This document shows positions 1-7,901 of a stretch of DNA of 15,218 nt, piece by piece. The stretch comes from Bacteroidales bacterium. Lineage in GTDB: Bacteria > Bacteroidota > Bacteroidia > Bacteroidales > UBA7960. The position numbers and the translations under genes were made by a program. The DNA is taken from assembly GCA_007120675.1 (NCBI GenBank), contig SKNE01000184.1, positions 1 through 15,218 on the forward strand. Reading direction: 5' to 3'. Each line of letters starts with the position of its first letter. The first letter of the stretch is position 1. Under the pieces are notes generated by a model that was not told where the DNA came from, made no database searches, and was given only the letters and a program-made list of their open reading frames with translations.

Positions 1-43
1 AAAAGAATACACTGAAATGATTGAACTTACCGGTCTGCTTCAT
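1..43 (-). CDS. Start of an unidentified gene leaving the left edge (partial)
   Basis: On the minus strand an ATG at 43-41 opens a frame with no stop to the window edge, giving MKQTGKFNHFSVFF. Only 14 codons are visible, so no family can be assigned. The lysines followed by hydrophobic and aromatic residues would suit the start of a signal peptide or membrane segment. The main support is positional: a good Bacteroidota-type -7 box lies about 55 bases upstream at 99-106, giving a leader of normal length. The call rests on promoter plus start codon only and could be wrong if the true start lies outside the window. Confidence 0.35.
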   Translation of the reverse strand, partial: MKQTGKFNHFSVFF

Positions 44-98
44 GTGACTTTGTTTATGTTGGAAATGTCCGTTGGCTAATGAGCGCTTTGGAAGGGTG

Positions 99-106
99 CA
101 AAGTTA
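99..106 (-). promoter_or_regulatory. Candidate -7 promoter box TAACTTTG for the left-edge gene
   Basis: The minus strand reads TAACTTTG here, a full match to the Bacteroidota consensus TAnnTTTG. No clear TTTG -33 element sits at the usual 19-21 bp upstream; the closest is CTTT at 126-129, 19 bp away. Transcription would run leftward and reach the ATG at 43 after a leader of roughly 50 bases. The 51-bp tandem repeat starts just upstream of this box, so the repeat could carry operator sites. Confidence 0.4.
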
Positions 107-112
107 CACATA

Positions 113-215
113 ATTGACAAACGGTAAAGGAGCGCCGTGCGCCTTCATGGGGTTGGAAACCGCATTGACAAATGGTAAAGGAGCTCTGTGCGCATCTGTA
201 GGGTTTGGAGACCGC
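113..215. repeat. Tandem duplication of a ~51-bp non-coding unit
   Basis: Two head-to-tail copies occupy 113-163 (51 bp) and 164-215 (52 bp). Both begin ATTGACAAAyGGTAAAGGAG (y is C or T) and end with TTGGAnACCGC; the middle has diverged. By eye about four bases in five match, with one single-base indel. The repeat lies between the stop of the acetyltransferase gene (229) and the candidate promoter at 99-106. No stem-loop typical of a mobile element and no coding potential were seen. It could be an operator region, or simply the product of replication slippage. Confidence 0.75.
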
Positions 216-228
216 AGCGGGGGAACCT

Positions 229-762
229 TTAGTTGAAGGAGGGGTTGGACCAGGACAAGGGCAGAAGCAGGTGAAAGTCCCCGTTCTTTTCGTTCAGACG
301 CCCTTTGTAGTTGCCCTCCACACGAAGCCCCATCTGGTGATACCTATCTACTGATGCGGCACTTTTCACGGGAGCGTGCAGTTCCACCCGGAATACGTCG
401 CGATGCTTGCTGCTGATCTCTCCAAACAGCCAGCTGACAAGGGTTGTTTCCCGTTCGGCCAGTGGACTGTCCATTCGGGAGAAGAAGCTGAACTCCCTGA
501 AAGAGACATCTTCATCCCCGGATGCATTCAGTGTTTGGTAGTCGTGTATCTCGCCGATCAGCTCCAGCTCCTTCTGCTCGTTCTCCACCACAAGCATCTG
601 GCCCTTCCTGATCACTTTGTCTACAAATTCTTCCAGGAAAACAGCCGGTACCAGTGATGACCTGCTCAACAATTTCTTGACGGCGATATTTTCCCTGATC
701 AGCGCATAAATCCTGTCTTTGTCGCTGCATTGGGCAATGCGAATGGTATAGGGGTTGTCCAT
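229..762 (-). CDS. Probable GNAT-family N-acetyltransferase
   Basis: The product has 177 residues if it starts at the ATG at 762. An in-frame start at 786 would add MLTHPTCP, but the domain begins directly after MDNPYTIRIAQ, so 762 is preferred. The N-terminus (IRIAQCSDKDRIYALIREN) looks like the first strand and helix of a GNAT fold. The C-terminal stretch with SVDRYHQMGLRVEGNYKGR resembles the usual end of such domains, where an asparagine, serine or similar residue and a tyrosine precede a 'GF/GL' turn. The acetyl-CoA-binding Q/RxxGxG/A motif is not clearly visible, so the assignment is to the fold rather than to activity. The substrate is unknown. The gene stands alone, about 130 bases downstream of the patatin gene. 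Length fits a single-domain GNAT. Confidence 0.5.
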   Translation of the reverse strand: MDNPYTIRIAQCSDKDRIYALIRENIAVKKLLSRSSLVPAVFLEEFVDKVIRKGQMLVVENEQKELELIGEIHDYQTLNASGDEDVSFREFSFFSRMDSPLAERETTLVSWLFGEISSKHRDVFRVELHAPVKSAASVDRYHQMGLRVEGNYKGRLNEKNGDFHLLLPLSWSNPSFN

Positions 763-856
763 GGGGCAAGTGGGGTGTGTCAGCACGTGGCGTGATCAGC
801 CACCGAGGCTGAAACACACGTTTAAAAAAGTGGTTATCAACACATTAATGATACCG

Positions 857-864
857 CAAAGATG
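857..864 (-). promoter_or_regulatory. Weak -7-like box CATCTTTG upstream of the acetyltransferase gene
   Basis: The minus strand reads CATCTTTG, seven of eight bases matching TAnnTTTG when the first base is ignored. It lies in the gap between the patatin stop and the acetyltransferase start, about 95 bases upstream of the ATG at 762. No TTTG-like -33 element stands at the proper distance. It is the best promoter candidate in the gap but is weak. Confidence 0.25.
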
Positions 865-892
865 CGAAAAGATTTTGATCTGACGCACCTTA

Positions 893-3235
893 TTACATAA
901 AAGCCTGCCGGTTGAACAGTATAAAGCCGAAGTTGACCATAAAAACCCAGTTTTCCTGCTCATTGTGGAAATAGGACATACTGAGGCTTAGGGGTCCCGG
1001 GGCGGTGTGGTACACCAGGGCCAGATTGCTCATTAGCAGGGGTTTGAACTGGTAGTCGTCGATAATGGCCTGCTGTGTTTCGGTGCTTCTGAGGGTGTGC
1101 ATTGCCTGGAAGAGATGGGCTTCCGCCTGGACGCTTGCGTTATCACTGAAGTTATAGATCGTTTTCAGTCCCGCGGCAAGGTATCCCCTGGCCCTGAAGC
1201 CGGGCAGGTACAATGTGCTGCTCAGGGGAAACGGGTTGTATTGACGCATCATGGCCTGGGTGGAGGTGTAGTTGCTGAAGGCGGGTCGCTGACTGATGAA
1301 CGCCTCCGCTGTCAGTCCCGGATTAAAACGGCTTTCGGGTAAAAAGAACTTTTTATAAGAGAACAGCGCTTCAACCCAGGCACGGATGTTTTCACTGGTT
1401 CCTGCCTGGGCGGAGGTTGTGCCGGGGGTAAAGGTTTCCGTGCCCCGGACAACCCGGAATGAGGTGTGGAGGAAATGGCCCCTGGTGGGGTATTGCTTCC
1501 GGTTCAGGCTGCTTTGTTCAAAGGTGACATAAAGGTACCAGGGTTGAAACTGCACACGGTCCATCGTATCCGTTTCCAGGAAGTTCCTGGTGTTGAAAAA
1601 CTCATCGCGGGCGGCCACCCAGGCACCGCCCAGTTCCAGCTTTTTGTCCCTGTCCAGGGGATAGCCCATGGCCAGGTTGAAAGAGATCTCGCGCTGCTTG
1701 AGGAAGGGGGACTCCTGCTCTTCCAGCAGGAAGATGCTGCTTCGGGCATATTCCCACTGGCTCAGCTGCACGGCTGACCGCAGGTAGATGGGGGCCTTAC
1801 CGGGAAAATCAAGCCGCGCCGAACCGCAGATGCTGTTATAGAAATTACCCAGGTACATTTTGCTGGTGAGGGTCATGGGGGTGCGTGCCCAGCGGGCGTA
1901 CTCGAATTGGCCAAAAATGTGGTTCGCCTGCCGCGACGAGATGTTTCCGCCAAAGGAACGCAGCAGCTCCCTGCTCTTTTCCATCTCCAGGGTAAAAACG
2001 AAAAAGCCGGTGGTGTCGTCGTAGCGCAGGTAAGGGTAAACATAGTCGAAGCGATGGTTTGTCAGCAGGGCCAGGTAAAGGCTTTTGAGCTCTTCGAAGG
2101 AGGTGGGCAGGTCTTCATGGGCCAGCGCTTCGAGAACGAATGCCGTTTGATCACTGTTCAGTCCGTTGACCTGGATGCTGCCCACGATGTCGTCCGGCAC
2201 GCTGAAGCGAAAGGCACGCCTGCGGCGCTCTCTCTCCCCGGGGTCCTCCTGCCAGCCTACCAGGCTGCTGATCTCCTCCATGCTGGCCATGGTAGCTGCG
2301 TAGCCATTCTCTATGAGTTCCGCATTACGGCTCATGTCGTTGACGGCGATCTGGGGGACTTCAGGCTGGATCAATACCCCCTGATCGGTGAGAATGTCAT
2401 ACTGAGTGGGATGCTGAAGCAGGTTCTCCAGCTGGCTGACGATGTCGTCGCGCCTGGGTGGTGCCGGGTTACCGCTCACCACGCTGCCGATCACCACTTC
2501 GGGCTGGAACTCCGCGTGCACCACGTCGGCCGGAAAGTTGTTGAACATGCCGCCGTCCATCATCAGCCTGCCATCTATCTCTATTGGCTGGAAGTAAAAG
2601 GGAAAGGTCATGGATGCCCTGACCGCGTCAGGCAGGCTGCCATCGCGCATGGTGACAGCGCTGCGGCTTGCCACATCGGTGACAATGCAGCGGAAGGGAA
2701 CGAAGAGGTTGTCGAAATGGTAATTGGCGGCCGCTGAGGCAGGACCCAGGTACTCCATGAACAGGAAGTCCATCAGGTAAGGCGACACGATATTGGTGGG
2801 GATGTTTTGGCGGAGGATGTTTTGTGGCTCCAGCCGGTCTTCCCAGCTGAAATAGAGTTTGAACCACGAAGGGTCGGGCTGGGCCTCCAGGTAATATTGC
2901 CGGTATTTTTCCCCGATGCGTCCCGCGGAGGCATCCATGAATTCCCTGGACTGCATCAGCTCCGCGATTTCGGCCGGGGAGTACCCTGCGGCATACATGC
3001 TGCCGATAATGGCCCCGATGGATGTGCCGGCAATGAAATCGATGGGGATGTTGTTGTCTTCAAGGGCCTGCAGGACGCCAATATGTGCCATCCCTTTCGT
3101 GCCGCCACCGCTGAGAACCACCGCCACACGCGGCCGGCCGGCATCCTTTTTTTCGCGGTCCGTAACGGCAAGGGTGCCCTGTGCCGCAAGGCAGCACAAA
3201 AGGGCAAGACAAAGTGATTTGATGCGCTGATCCAT
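893..3235 (-). CDS. Secreted patatin-like phospholipase fused to an outer-membrane barrel (PlpD/type Vd-like)
   Basis: The 780-residue product is a predicted lipid acyl hydrolase carried on its own outer-membrane domain. The chosen start (ATG at 3235) gives a signal peptide, MDQRIKSLCLALLCCLAAQG, ending near TLA. A start at 3331 would add 32 residues without a signal. The patatin domain spans about residues 35-330: the oxyanion glycine run SGGGTKG at 42-48, the nucleophile elbow GTSIG at 70-74 (Ser72) and the partner Asp in DGG at 227-229, so the Ser-Asp dyad is intact. Residues about 346-420 resemble a POTRA module, including IQVNGLNSDQT. Residues about 420-780 are rich in alternating aromatic strands of a BamA-type barrel. 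In PlpD-like proteins the barrel anchors or exports the lipase. It lies downstream of the Lol-like cluster, with 132 bases between. The substrate is not readable from sequence. Confidence 0.88.
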   Translation of the reverse strand: MDQRIKSLCLALLCCLAAQGTLAVTDREKKDAGRPRVAVVLSGGGTKGMAHIGVLQALEDNNIPIDFIAGTSIGAIIGSMYAAGYSPAEIAELMQSREFMDASAGRIGEKYRQYYLEAQPDPSWFKLYFSWEDRLEPQNILRQNIPTNIVSPYLMDFLFMEYLGPASAAANYHFDNLFVPFRCIVTDVASRSAVTMRDGSLPDAVRASMTFPFYFQPIEIDGRLMMDGGMFNNFPADVVHAEFQPEVVIGSVVSGNPAPPRRDDIVSQLENLLQHPTQYDILTDQGVLIQPEVPQIAVNDMSRNAELIENGYAATMASMEEISSLVGWQEDPGERERRRRAFRFSVPDDIVGSIQVNGLNSDQTAFVLEALAHEDLPTSFEELKSLYLALLTNHRFDYVYPYLRYDDTTGFFVFTLEMEKSRELLRSFGGNISSRQANHIFGQFEYARWARTPMTLTSKMYLGNFYNSICGSARLDFPGKAPIYLRSAVQLSQWEYARSSIFLLEEQESPFLKQREISFNLAMGYPLDRDKKLELGGAWVAARDEFFNTRNFLETDTMDRVQFQPWYLYVTFEQSSLNRKQYPTRGHFLHTSFRVVRGTETFTPGTTSAQAGTSENIRAWVEALFSYKKFFLPESRFNPGLTAEAFISQRPAFSNYTSTQAMMRQYNPFPLSSTLYLPGFRARGYLAAGLKTIYNFSDNASVQAEAHLFQAMHTLRSTETQQAIIDDYQFKPLLMSNLALVYHTAPGPLSLSMSYFHNEQENWVFMVNFGFILFNRQAFM

Positions 3236-3333
3236 CCTGTTTGTTCGGTTTAAAGCATTGCGATAGGGTTTGTTAGCAAGGTTGACAGCCACCGAAAAAA
3301 AATGAACGTGTCCGTTATGCCGTGCCACCATCC

Positions 3334-3369
3334 GATGGCTGATGGGCGCCTGGCCCGAACAGCCTGATC
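3334..3369 (-). terminator. Hairpin overlapping the stop of the barrel gene; possible terminator or 3' stabiliser
   Basis: On the minus strand the RNA can pair GGCTG (3360-3364 complement) with CAGCC (3337-3341 complement). Inside that, GGGC pairs with GCCC around a five-base loop, with a small internal loop between the stems. It begins within the TGA of the barrel gene. A run of eight Ts follows only about 30-40 bases downstream (near 3293-3302), so it is not a canonical intrinsic terminator. It may mark or protect the 3' end of the transport-cluster transcript. Confidence 0.35.
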
Positions 3370-4537
3370 ACATGGCGTATTTCAGGACACCGAAAAACCT
3401 TGATCCTGCCTCTTCAAAGATCGTTTCCTCGCCACCTGCAAAGATTTGGGCCACCAGTTCGAAGTCCAGGTTGGTTCCCAGCGAATAGCTGAATCGCGGC
3501 ATCACGAAGGCAGCCTCAATGTCGGGCAGCACCATGAAAGCCACCCCGCCGCTGACCAGGGGTGAAAAGACCTTGTCGGCGCTCAGGGTGATGGCAAACT
3601 CTGAAAACATGATGTTGTCGGGCCGCAGGGGTTCGGTGATCATCAACGTGGGGTCGTCTGACCCGGCCACTCTTTGATAACCCCCGTTGTAAAGGAATTC
3701 AAGGATGGCGAATGTCCCCCTGGGAAACATGTAGTCCAGTCCCGCCGCAGCCACCATGTTGCCCCTGCTGCTGCCGGACTGCTTTTCCAGGTCATAAAAC
3801 CAGGTCGCCTCTCCCTTGAATCCTGCCCCGCCCAGGTGTCCGGCCCATCCGCCGCCCAGGGCCAGCCTGTCCCTGAAGTAGCCGGATATCAGCTGGATGT
3901 CGTAAGCGCGCCAGTTGTGCGCGTACTTGATGGCAGCCACCGTGTTGCGGTCCGAACGTGCGGGACTCACCGCCAGCTCGATACTGGACAGCCTCCCCAA
4001 AAAGTGCTGCACGCGCAGGGCATCAGCGCCCGGTCTTTCTTCATAGTCAAAGTCGAAAAACGAATAGGTGTTGAACAGATCGTTGGGGTTTGACACCAGG
4101 TTGATCCCCCAGTTCACACGCTGGCGTCCCATCCGGACCCGCCAGTTGTCCGTCCGCCAGCTCAGGTACAGCCTGTCAACCTCTGAATGGCCGATCCAGC
4201 GGCCGTCGGCAAGCCAAACCCAGGACATGTCCACCAACCCCGCATCCTGTTCGAACAGCTCCTTCAGTCCGGGAACACCGTCAAACAGTTCGTTGTACAT
4301 CAGTCTGTTGCGCCCCTCGATCCGCAGGTCCACGTTGTCGGTGATGTCCCAGCGAACATTGAGGCGGTGGTGCAGCAGGTTATTGAATGCGGGGTCGGAA
4401 AAATCCTTGTCCAGCTGAAGTCCCGGCAACAGCTTGACGTAGCCGCGCAGCCTCAGCTTGTCCTGCTGATGGGGTTCGGCCGCACTGGGGAATGCCGTCA
4501 GGAGGAACAGAATAAGGGACAGGAATATACACCTCAT
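3368..4537 (-). CDS. Outer-membrane beta-barrel protein of a Lol-like transport cluster
   Basis: With the ATG at 4537 the product has 389 residues and begins with a clear signal peptide (MRCIFLSLILFLLTAFPSAA). An in-frame start at 4594 would bury that signal behind 19 polar residues and overlap the ATPase gene, so it is rejected. The mature part alternates polar and hydrophobic residues in beta-barrel fashion. The most telling stretch is GRQRVNWG at 137-144, followed by NPNDLFNTYSFFDFDYEERPG at 150-170. This resembles porin-like proteins of the DUF1302/alginate-export sort, where an RQ..WG motif precedes an 'NP.D' turn. The last gene of the cluster, it starts 43 bases after the ATPase stop. 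I infer that it is the outer-membrane exit or receiver for the cargo handled by the neighbouring carrier and ABC transporter. The C-terminal residues (KYAM) are not the usual terminal aromatic. Confidence 0.75.
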   Translation of the reverse strand: MRCIFLSLILFLLTAFPSAAEPHQQDKLRLRGYVKLLPGLQLDKDFSDPAFNNLLHHRLNVRWDITDNVDLRIEGRNRLMYNELFDGVPGLKELFEQDAGLVDMSWVWLADGRWIGHSEVDRLYLSWRTDNWRVRMGRQRVNWGINLVSNPNDLFNTYSFFDFDYEERPGADALRVQHFLGRLSSIELAVSPARSDRNTVAAIKYAHNWRAYDIQLISGYFRDRLALGGGWAGHLGGAGFKGEATWFYDLEKQSGSSRGNMVAAAGLDYMFPRGTFAILEFLYNGGYQRVAGSDDPTLMITEPLRPDNIMFSEFAITLSADKVFSPLVSGGVAFMVLPDIEAAFVMPRFSYSLGTNLDFELVAQIFAGGEETIFEEAGSRFFGVLKYAM

Positions 4538-4580
4538 GGTATCCTTGGATTGGTTGTGTGTTTCCCTGGTTTGGTGCAGG

Positions 4581-5276
4581 TCAGTTTCGGTCAAATTGCT
4601 CGTCTTTGTCCACGGCCCCGTCCACCAGGGTGATCACGCGCCGTGCCCTGTCGATCACGCGCTGGTCGTGGGTGGAGAAGATCAGGGTGATGTTCTCCTC
4701 CTTGTTGAGGCGCGACATGATGTCCAGCAGGTTGAAGGCCGACTCGGTATCCAGGTTCGCGGTGGGCTCGTCGGCCAGGACAAAATCGGGCTTTGAGGCC
4801 AGGGCCCTGGCCACGGCCACTCGTTGCTGTTGTCCCCCTGAAAGTTGCGAAGGCCTCGCGTGGAGCTTGTCAGATAGTCCCACCTGCTCCAGCATTTCCC
4901 TGGCACGCTGCTCCATCTCCTTTTTCGGCTGTTTCTGCAGCAGCATGATGAAGGACACATTCTCCATGGCAGTCAGCACCGGGATCAGGTTGTAGGCCTG
5001 GAACACGAAGCCGATATGCCGCAGGCGGAAGTCAAAGAGTTTGCTTTCCTTCATGGTGGCGATATCCGTGCCGTCGATGATCACGTGCCCCTCGGTGGGC
5101 TTGTCCAGTCCGCCGATCACATTCAAAAAGGTGGTCTTTCCGCTGCCCGATGGACCCACGATGGCTGTAAACTCCCCTTGCTGGAAGGACAGGTCCACAT
5201 TTTTCAGTGCGTGTACCGGGACGGCCGTGTTGGTGTAGACCTTTGACAAGTTGGTTGTTTTGATTACTGTCTTCAT
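4581..5276 (-). CDS. ABC transporter ATPase, LolD/MacB type
   Basis: This 231-residue ATPase is of normal length for the LolD/MacB/FtsE class, which drives FtsX-type permeases. All catalytic elements are present: Walker A GPSGSGKT at 41-48, Q-loop Gln93 in VFQAYNLIP, signature LSGGQ at 145-149, Walker B FVLADE at 165-170, D-loop NLD at 174-176 and the switch His203 in STHD. It should bind the cytoplasmic faces of the two permeases encoded just upstream and use ATP hydrolysis to push cargo out of the inner membrane, not to import it. It starts 51 bases after the permease stop and is followed 43 bases later by the barrel gene, consistent with a single transcript. It is not named lolD because the substrate may differ from bulk lipoproteins. 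Confidence 0.93.
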   Translation of the reverse strand: MKTVIKTTNLSKVYTNTAVPVHALKNVDLSFQQGEFTAIVGPSGSGKTTFLNVIGGLDKPTEGHVIIDGTDIATMKESKLFDFRLRHIGFVFQAYNLIPVLTAMENVSFIMLLQKQPKKEMEQRAREMLEQVGLSDKLHARPSQLSGGQQQRVAVARALASKPDFVLADEPTANLDTESAFNLLDIMSRLNKEENITLIFSTHDQRVIDRARRVITLVDGAVDKDEQFDRN

Positions 5277-5327
5277 AGTTTATGCTTGACATTTGACATT
5301 GGGTTACAAATCACTTCACTGGACCGG

Positions 5328-6548
5328 TCATTCCGCCCGGACGGCCTCTGCGGGTGCCAAACGGATGGCTTTCCAGGCCGGGTAGACGGAGGCCAGGATG
5401 GCAAAGACCACCACCAAAAGGCCGATCTGGAAGTAGAAGGGGAGGTCCACGTTCGGATAAAGCACCGGGGAGAAACCAAACTCCTCCAGCCCTTCTGCCC
5501 CGGGGATGTGCACCCCGCGAACGTTCAGGATCCTGATCATCACATAAGAGAGACCCAGGCCAGCCAGTCCCCCTATAAGGGATATCATGGTGGTTTCCAT
5601 CACCACCATGGAAAACACCTTCAGCCGCTTCATCCCGATGGCCAGGAGCACGCCCAGCTCCCTGACCCTTTCGAGGATCGACATCAGGATGGTGTTCAGC
5701 AGTCCGAACGACACCCCCAGGATGATGATGCCCACCAGCCATATGAGCAGCTGGTCCAGCACTTCCAGGGCGTAGTGCAGTGCGGGGTCCAGGTCCGCCC
5801 AGTGGCGCACCTCCAGGTGCGGGTAGGTCTCCCGGAGGTCTTCGGCAATGGCCCTGTAGCTGTCCGGGTCCTCAATCACGATGGCGATTTCGGTGATCCC
5901 CACGGGGTCGCCGGTCAAGGCATTGATGTCGTCGATTCCGGCATAGATGGTTGTTTCTTCAAAACGCCTGGAGGTGACTTTGAACAGTCCCTCGATGCGA
6001 AAGGAGGCGCTCAGGATCTCACCGTGGATGTCCTGAAAGGTGAGCACGATGCGCGAACCCACCTCCACCATCAGCTCACTGGCGAGCCGCTGTCCGATGA
6101 TGACAGGCGGCAGTCGCCAGTCCTCTGAAAAATAACTTCCATCCACAAGCAGGTCCTCCAGTCCCGTGGTGAGGGCTTCGGTGCGGGGGTCGACACCCTT
6201 GATGCGCACCCCCGTGCTCATGTTGGCTGAGGCTGCCATCCCATCCATCACCATGCGGGCTGACACCTGCCGGATGTCGGGTCTGTCCGACAACTCCCCG
6301 GCCACCGTGTGACCGTCCGGTATCCGGAAGGCTGCTTCAGGGTTGGCGATGAATTCAGGGTGGTGCACCTGGATGTGTGAAATCATGTTGGCCACGGTGT
6401 CTTCATACTGCTGCTCTTCGGCAGCAAGCCTCATGGCAGCGGAGAAAATGCCCCCCATGATCCCCAGCACGAGGGCCGTGGTGATCACAATGGTGCGGCT
6501 GCGGTTCCGCCAGATGTTCCGCCAGGATATTTTTATCAGTGTCTTCAT
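5328..6548 (-). CDS. ABC transporter permease, FtsX/LolC-E type (second of pair)
   Basis: The 406-residue membrane protein has the four-helix layout of the LolC/LolE/MacB class. An N-terminal basic amphipathic stretch (KISWRNIWRNRSRT) leads into helix 1 at about 18-40. A large periplasmic domain covers 41-265, and helices lie at about 266-290, 312-340 and 371-391. The coupling segment ERVRELGVLLAIGMKR (293-308) is the FtsX-domain hallmark and probably contacts the ATPase. The C-terminal LAPAEAVRAE is also typical. It is clearly related to the preceding permease but distinct, so the two probably form a LolC/E-like heterodimer. It starts 89 bases downstream of that gene. The periplasmic domain would meet the LolA-like carrier; the exact cargo cannot be read from sequence. 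Confidence 0.9.
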   Translation of the reverse strand: MKTLIKISWRNIWRNRSRTIVITTALVLGIMGGIFSAAMRLAAEEQQYEDTVANMISHIQVHHPEFIANPEAAFRIPDGHTVAGELSDRPDIRQVSARMVMDGMAASANMSTGVRIKGVDPRTEALTTGLEDLLVDGSYFSEDWRLPPVIIGQRLASELMVEVGSRIVLTFQDIHGEILSASFRIEGLFKVTSRRFEETTIYAGIDDINALTGDPVGITEIAIVIEDPDSYRAIAEDLRETYPHLEVRHWADLDPALHYALEVLDQLLIWLVGIIILGVSFGLLNTILMSILERVRELGVLLAIGMKRLKVFSMVVMETTMISLIGGLAGLGLSYVMIRILNVRGVHIPGAEGLEEFGFSPVLYPNVDLPFYFQIGLLVVVFAILASVYPAWKAIRLAPAEAVRAE

Positions 6549-6637
6549 TCGTTTATCAATTGCTTTAATCCCTTACGTTCTGTCAAATGGTGGCCGTTGA
6601 AAACCCGTTCATAGCACCAACCTTCGGCCGCAACAGG

Positions 6638-7864
6638 TCATTTCCTGGCGGCACTGATCACATCCAGCCTGAACACTTTCCGCACGGGGTAGAGTCCCAC
6701 CACCAGGGCAATGAAAAAGATGGTCAGGCCCTGGTAGATGAAGATGTCGCTGGCAATGGAAAAGGTCATCATCGGCTCCAGTCCGTAGTCAATCATGGCC
6801 TCACCCAGTTCGTCGGGCAAGTGGATGGGGTGCAGGTAGAAACGGTAAACGATGGGGAAGCCTACGGCCACCCCGGCCATCACCCCAATGAAGCTGATAA
6901 AGATGGTTTCCAGCAGGCAGATGCCTGCCAGCTGTGCCCTCTTGAGGCCGATGGACAATAATATGCCGAACTCCCTGAGCCGCTCGTGCATCATGGTGAT
7001 CACGGTGCCGAAGATGCCAAACCCTGCCACGACATACAACACCCAGGCAAAGATCCTCACCTGTGCATCCCGGGCCTCAAAGGCCGCCACCTTGTCGGGC
7101 ATCAGCTCCAGCCAGGTCCTGGTGGTGTACCACTCCTGGTCCAGCTCGTTCCGGATCTTTTCGGACAGCTCTTCTGCCATTCGCTGGTCGTATAGCATAA
7201 GGATCAGGCTGTTCAGCCTGTTTGGCGCGGCGAAGAAATGCTGTGCCTCTTTCAGCGGCAGGTAGACCAGCGTATTGTTTTGTTCCGGCAGGGGAAACTC
7301 CAGGATTCCCCCGACGGGATACTTGCCTGCAGCCATCATGCCCTGAAATCCCTGTCCCAGTAGAACAATGGTATCGCCCAGCGCCAGGTTCAGCTGGGTG
7401 GCCACCCCCCTTCCAATCACGGCAAACTGGTCGTCCGGGCCGAACATTTTTCCCTCCCTGAGCCTGTCGGACAGATTGTTCATCCTGTCCTCCTTTTCGG
7501 GCAAGATGCCCATCAGGTAAACGCCGCGACTGCTGACCTCTTTTGACGCCAGGCAAAAACCCTCAATGCGGGGCACGCTGTAGTCGATGTGCTCCCCATA
7601 CCTGGACACAGCCTGCCTGACCTCCTCGCTGTATTCCATGGCGTGATCCATGGTGGGCTCATCATGGTAGAGGACGTCCTGTACCTGGATATGTCCGGTG
7701 GTATTGCTGATGATGGAGTCGACCATCTGCTGTTTCATGCCGTTGACCATGGACATCAAAACGATGGCAAGCACAACGGCAAAAAGGACGGAGCTTACGG
7801 TGATGAACGTCCGGCGCTTTTTACGCCAGAGGTTGCGCCACGCCAGGGTGAGTAACATTTTCAT
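6638..7864 (-). CDS. ABC transporter permease, FtsX/LolC-E type (first of pair)
   Basis: The preferred start, ATG at 7864, gives 408 residues beginning MKMLLTLAWRNLWRKKRRTF; the ATG at 7858 is equally possible. The frame stays open upstream to a TTG at 7963 overlapping the carrier gene's stop, but that would put 33 polar residues before the conserved start. Helix 1 lies at about 19-40, the periplasmic domain at 41-268, and further helices at about 269-291, 312-340 and 374-392. The FtsX coupling segment is ERLREFGILLSIGLKR (294-309). It shares several blocks with the other permease, such as the WRNxWR start, GHIQV versus SHIQV and an IG(R/Q)xxA block, so the two arose by duplication. It is separated from the carrier gene by 91 bases containing a strong hairpin. 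Confidence 0.9.
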   Translation of the reverse strand: MKMLLTLAWRNLWRKKRRTFITVSSVLFAVVLAIVLMSMVNGMKQQMVDSIISNTTGHIQVQDVLYHDEPTMDHAMEYSEEVRQAVSRYGEHIDYSVPRIEGFCLASKEVSSRGVYLMGILPEKEDRMNNLSDRLREGKMFGPDDQFAVIGRGVATQLNLALGDTIVLLGQGFQGMMAAGKYPVGGILEFPLPEQNNTLVYLPLKEAQHFFAAPNRLNSLILMLYDQRMAEELSEKIRNELDQEWYTTRTWLELMPDKVAAFEARDAQVRIFAWVLYVVAGFGIFGTVITMMHERLREFGILLSIGLKRAQLAGICLLETIFISFIGVMAGVAVGFPIVYRFYLHPIHLPDELGEAMIDYGLEPMMTFSIASDIFIYQGLTIFFIALVVGLYPVRKVFRLDVISAARK

Positions 7865-7901
7865 GGACTTGTGATTTGATTGTTTTTCCTGCTTTCCGTC
7901 A

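Noticed and set aside
1907..2737. Long open frame on the plus strand (276 codons) opposite the patatin gene
   Set aside because: It lies fully antisense to a gene with intact catalytic motifs, and its translation is rich in H, V and Q without any family resemblance; a shadow of GC-rich codon use.
5286..6128. Plus-strand open frame of 280 codons opposite the second permease
   Set aside because: Its translation is histidine/glutamine-rich and low in complexity, and the opposite strand encodes a clear FtsX-type permease.
6592..6629. Possible hairpin between the two permease genes (GGCC/GGCC and GTTG/CAAC pairings)
   Set aside because: Only four-pair stems separated by a bulge, with an 18-base loop; too weak to call.
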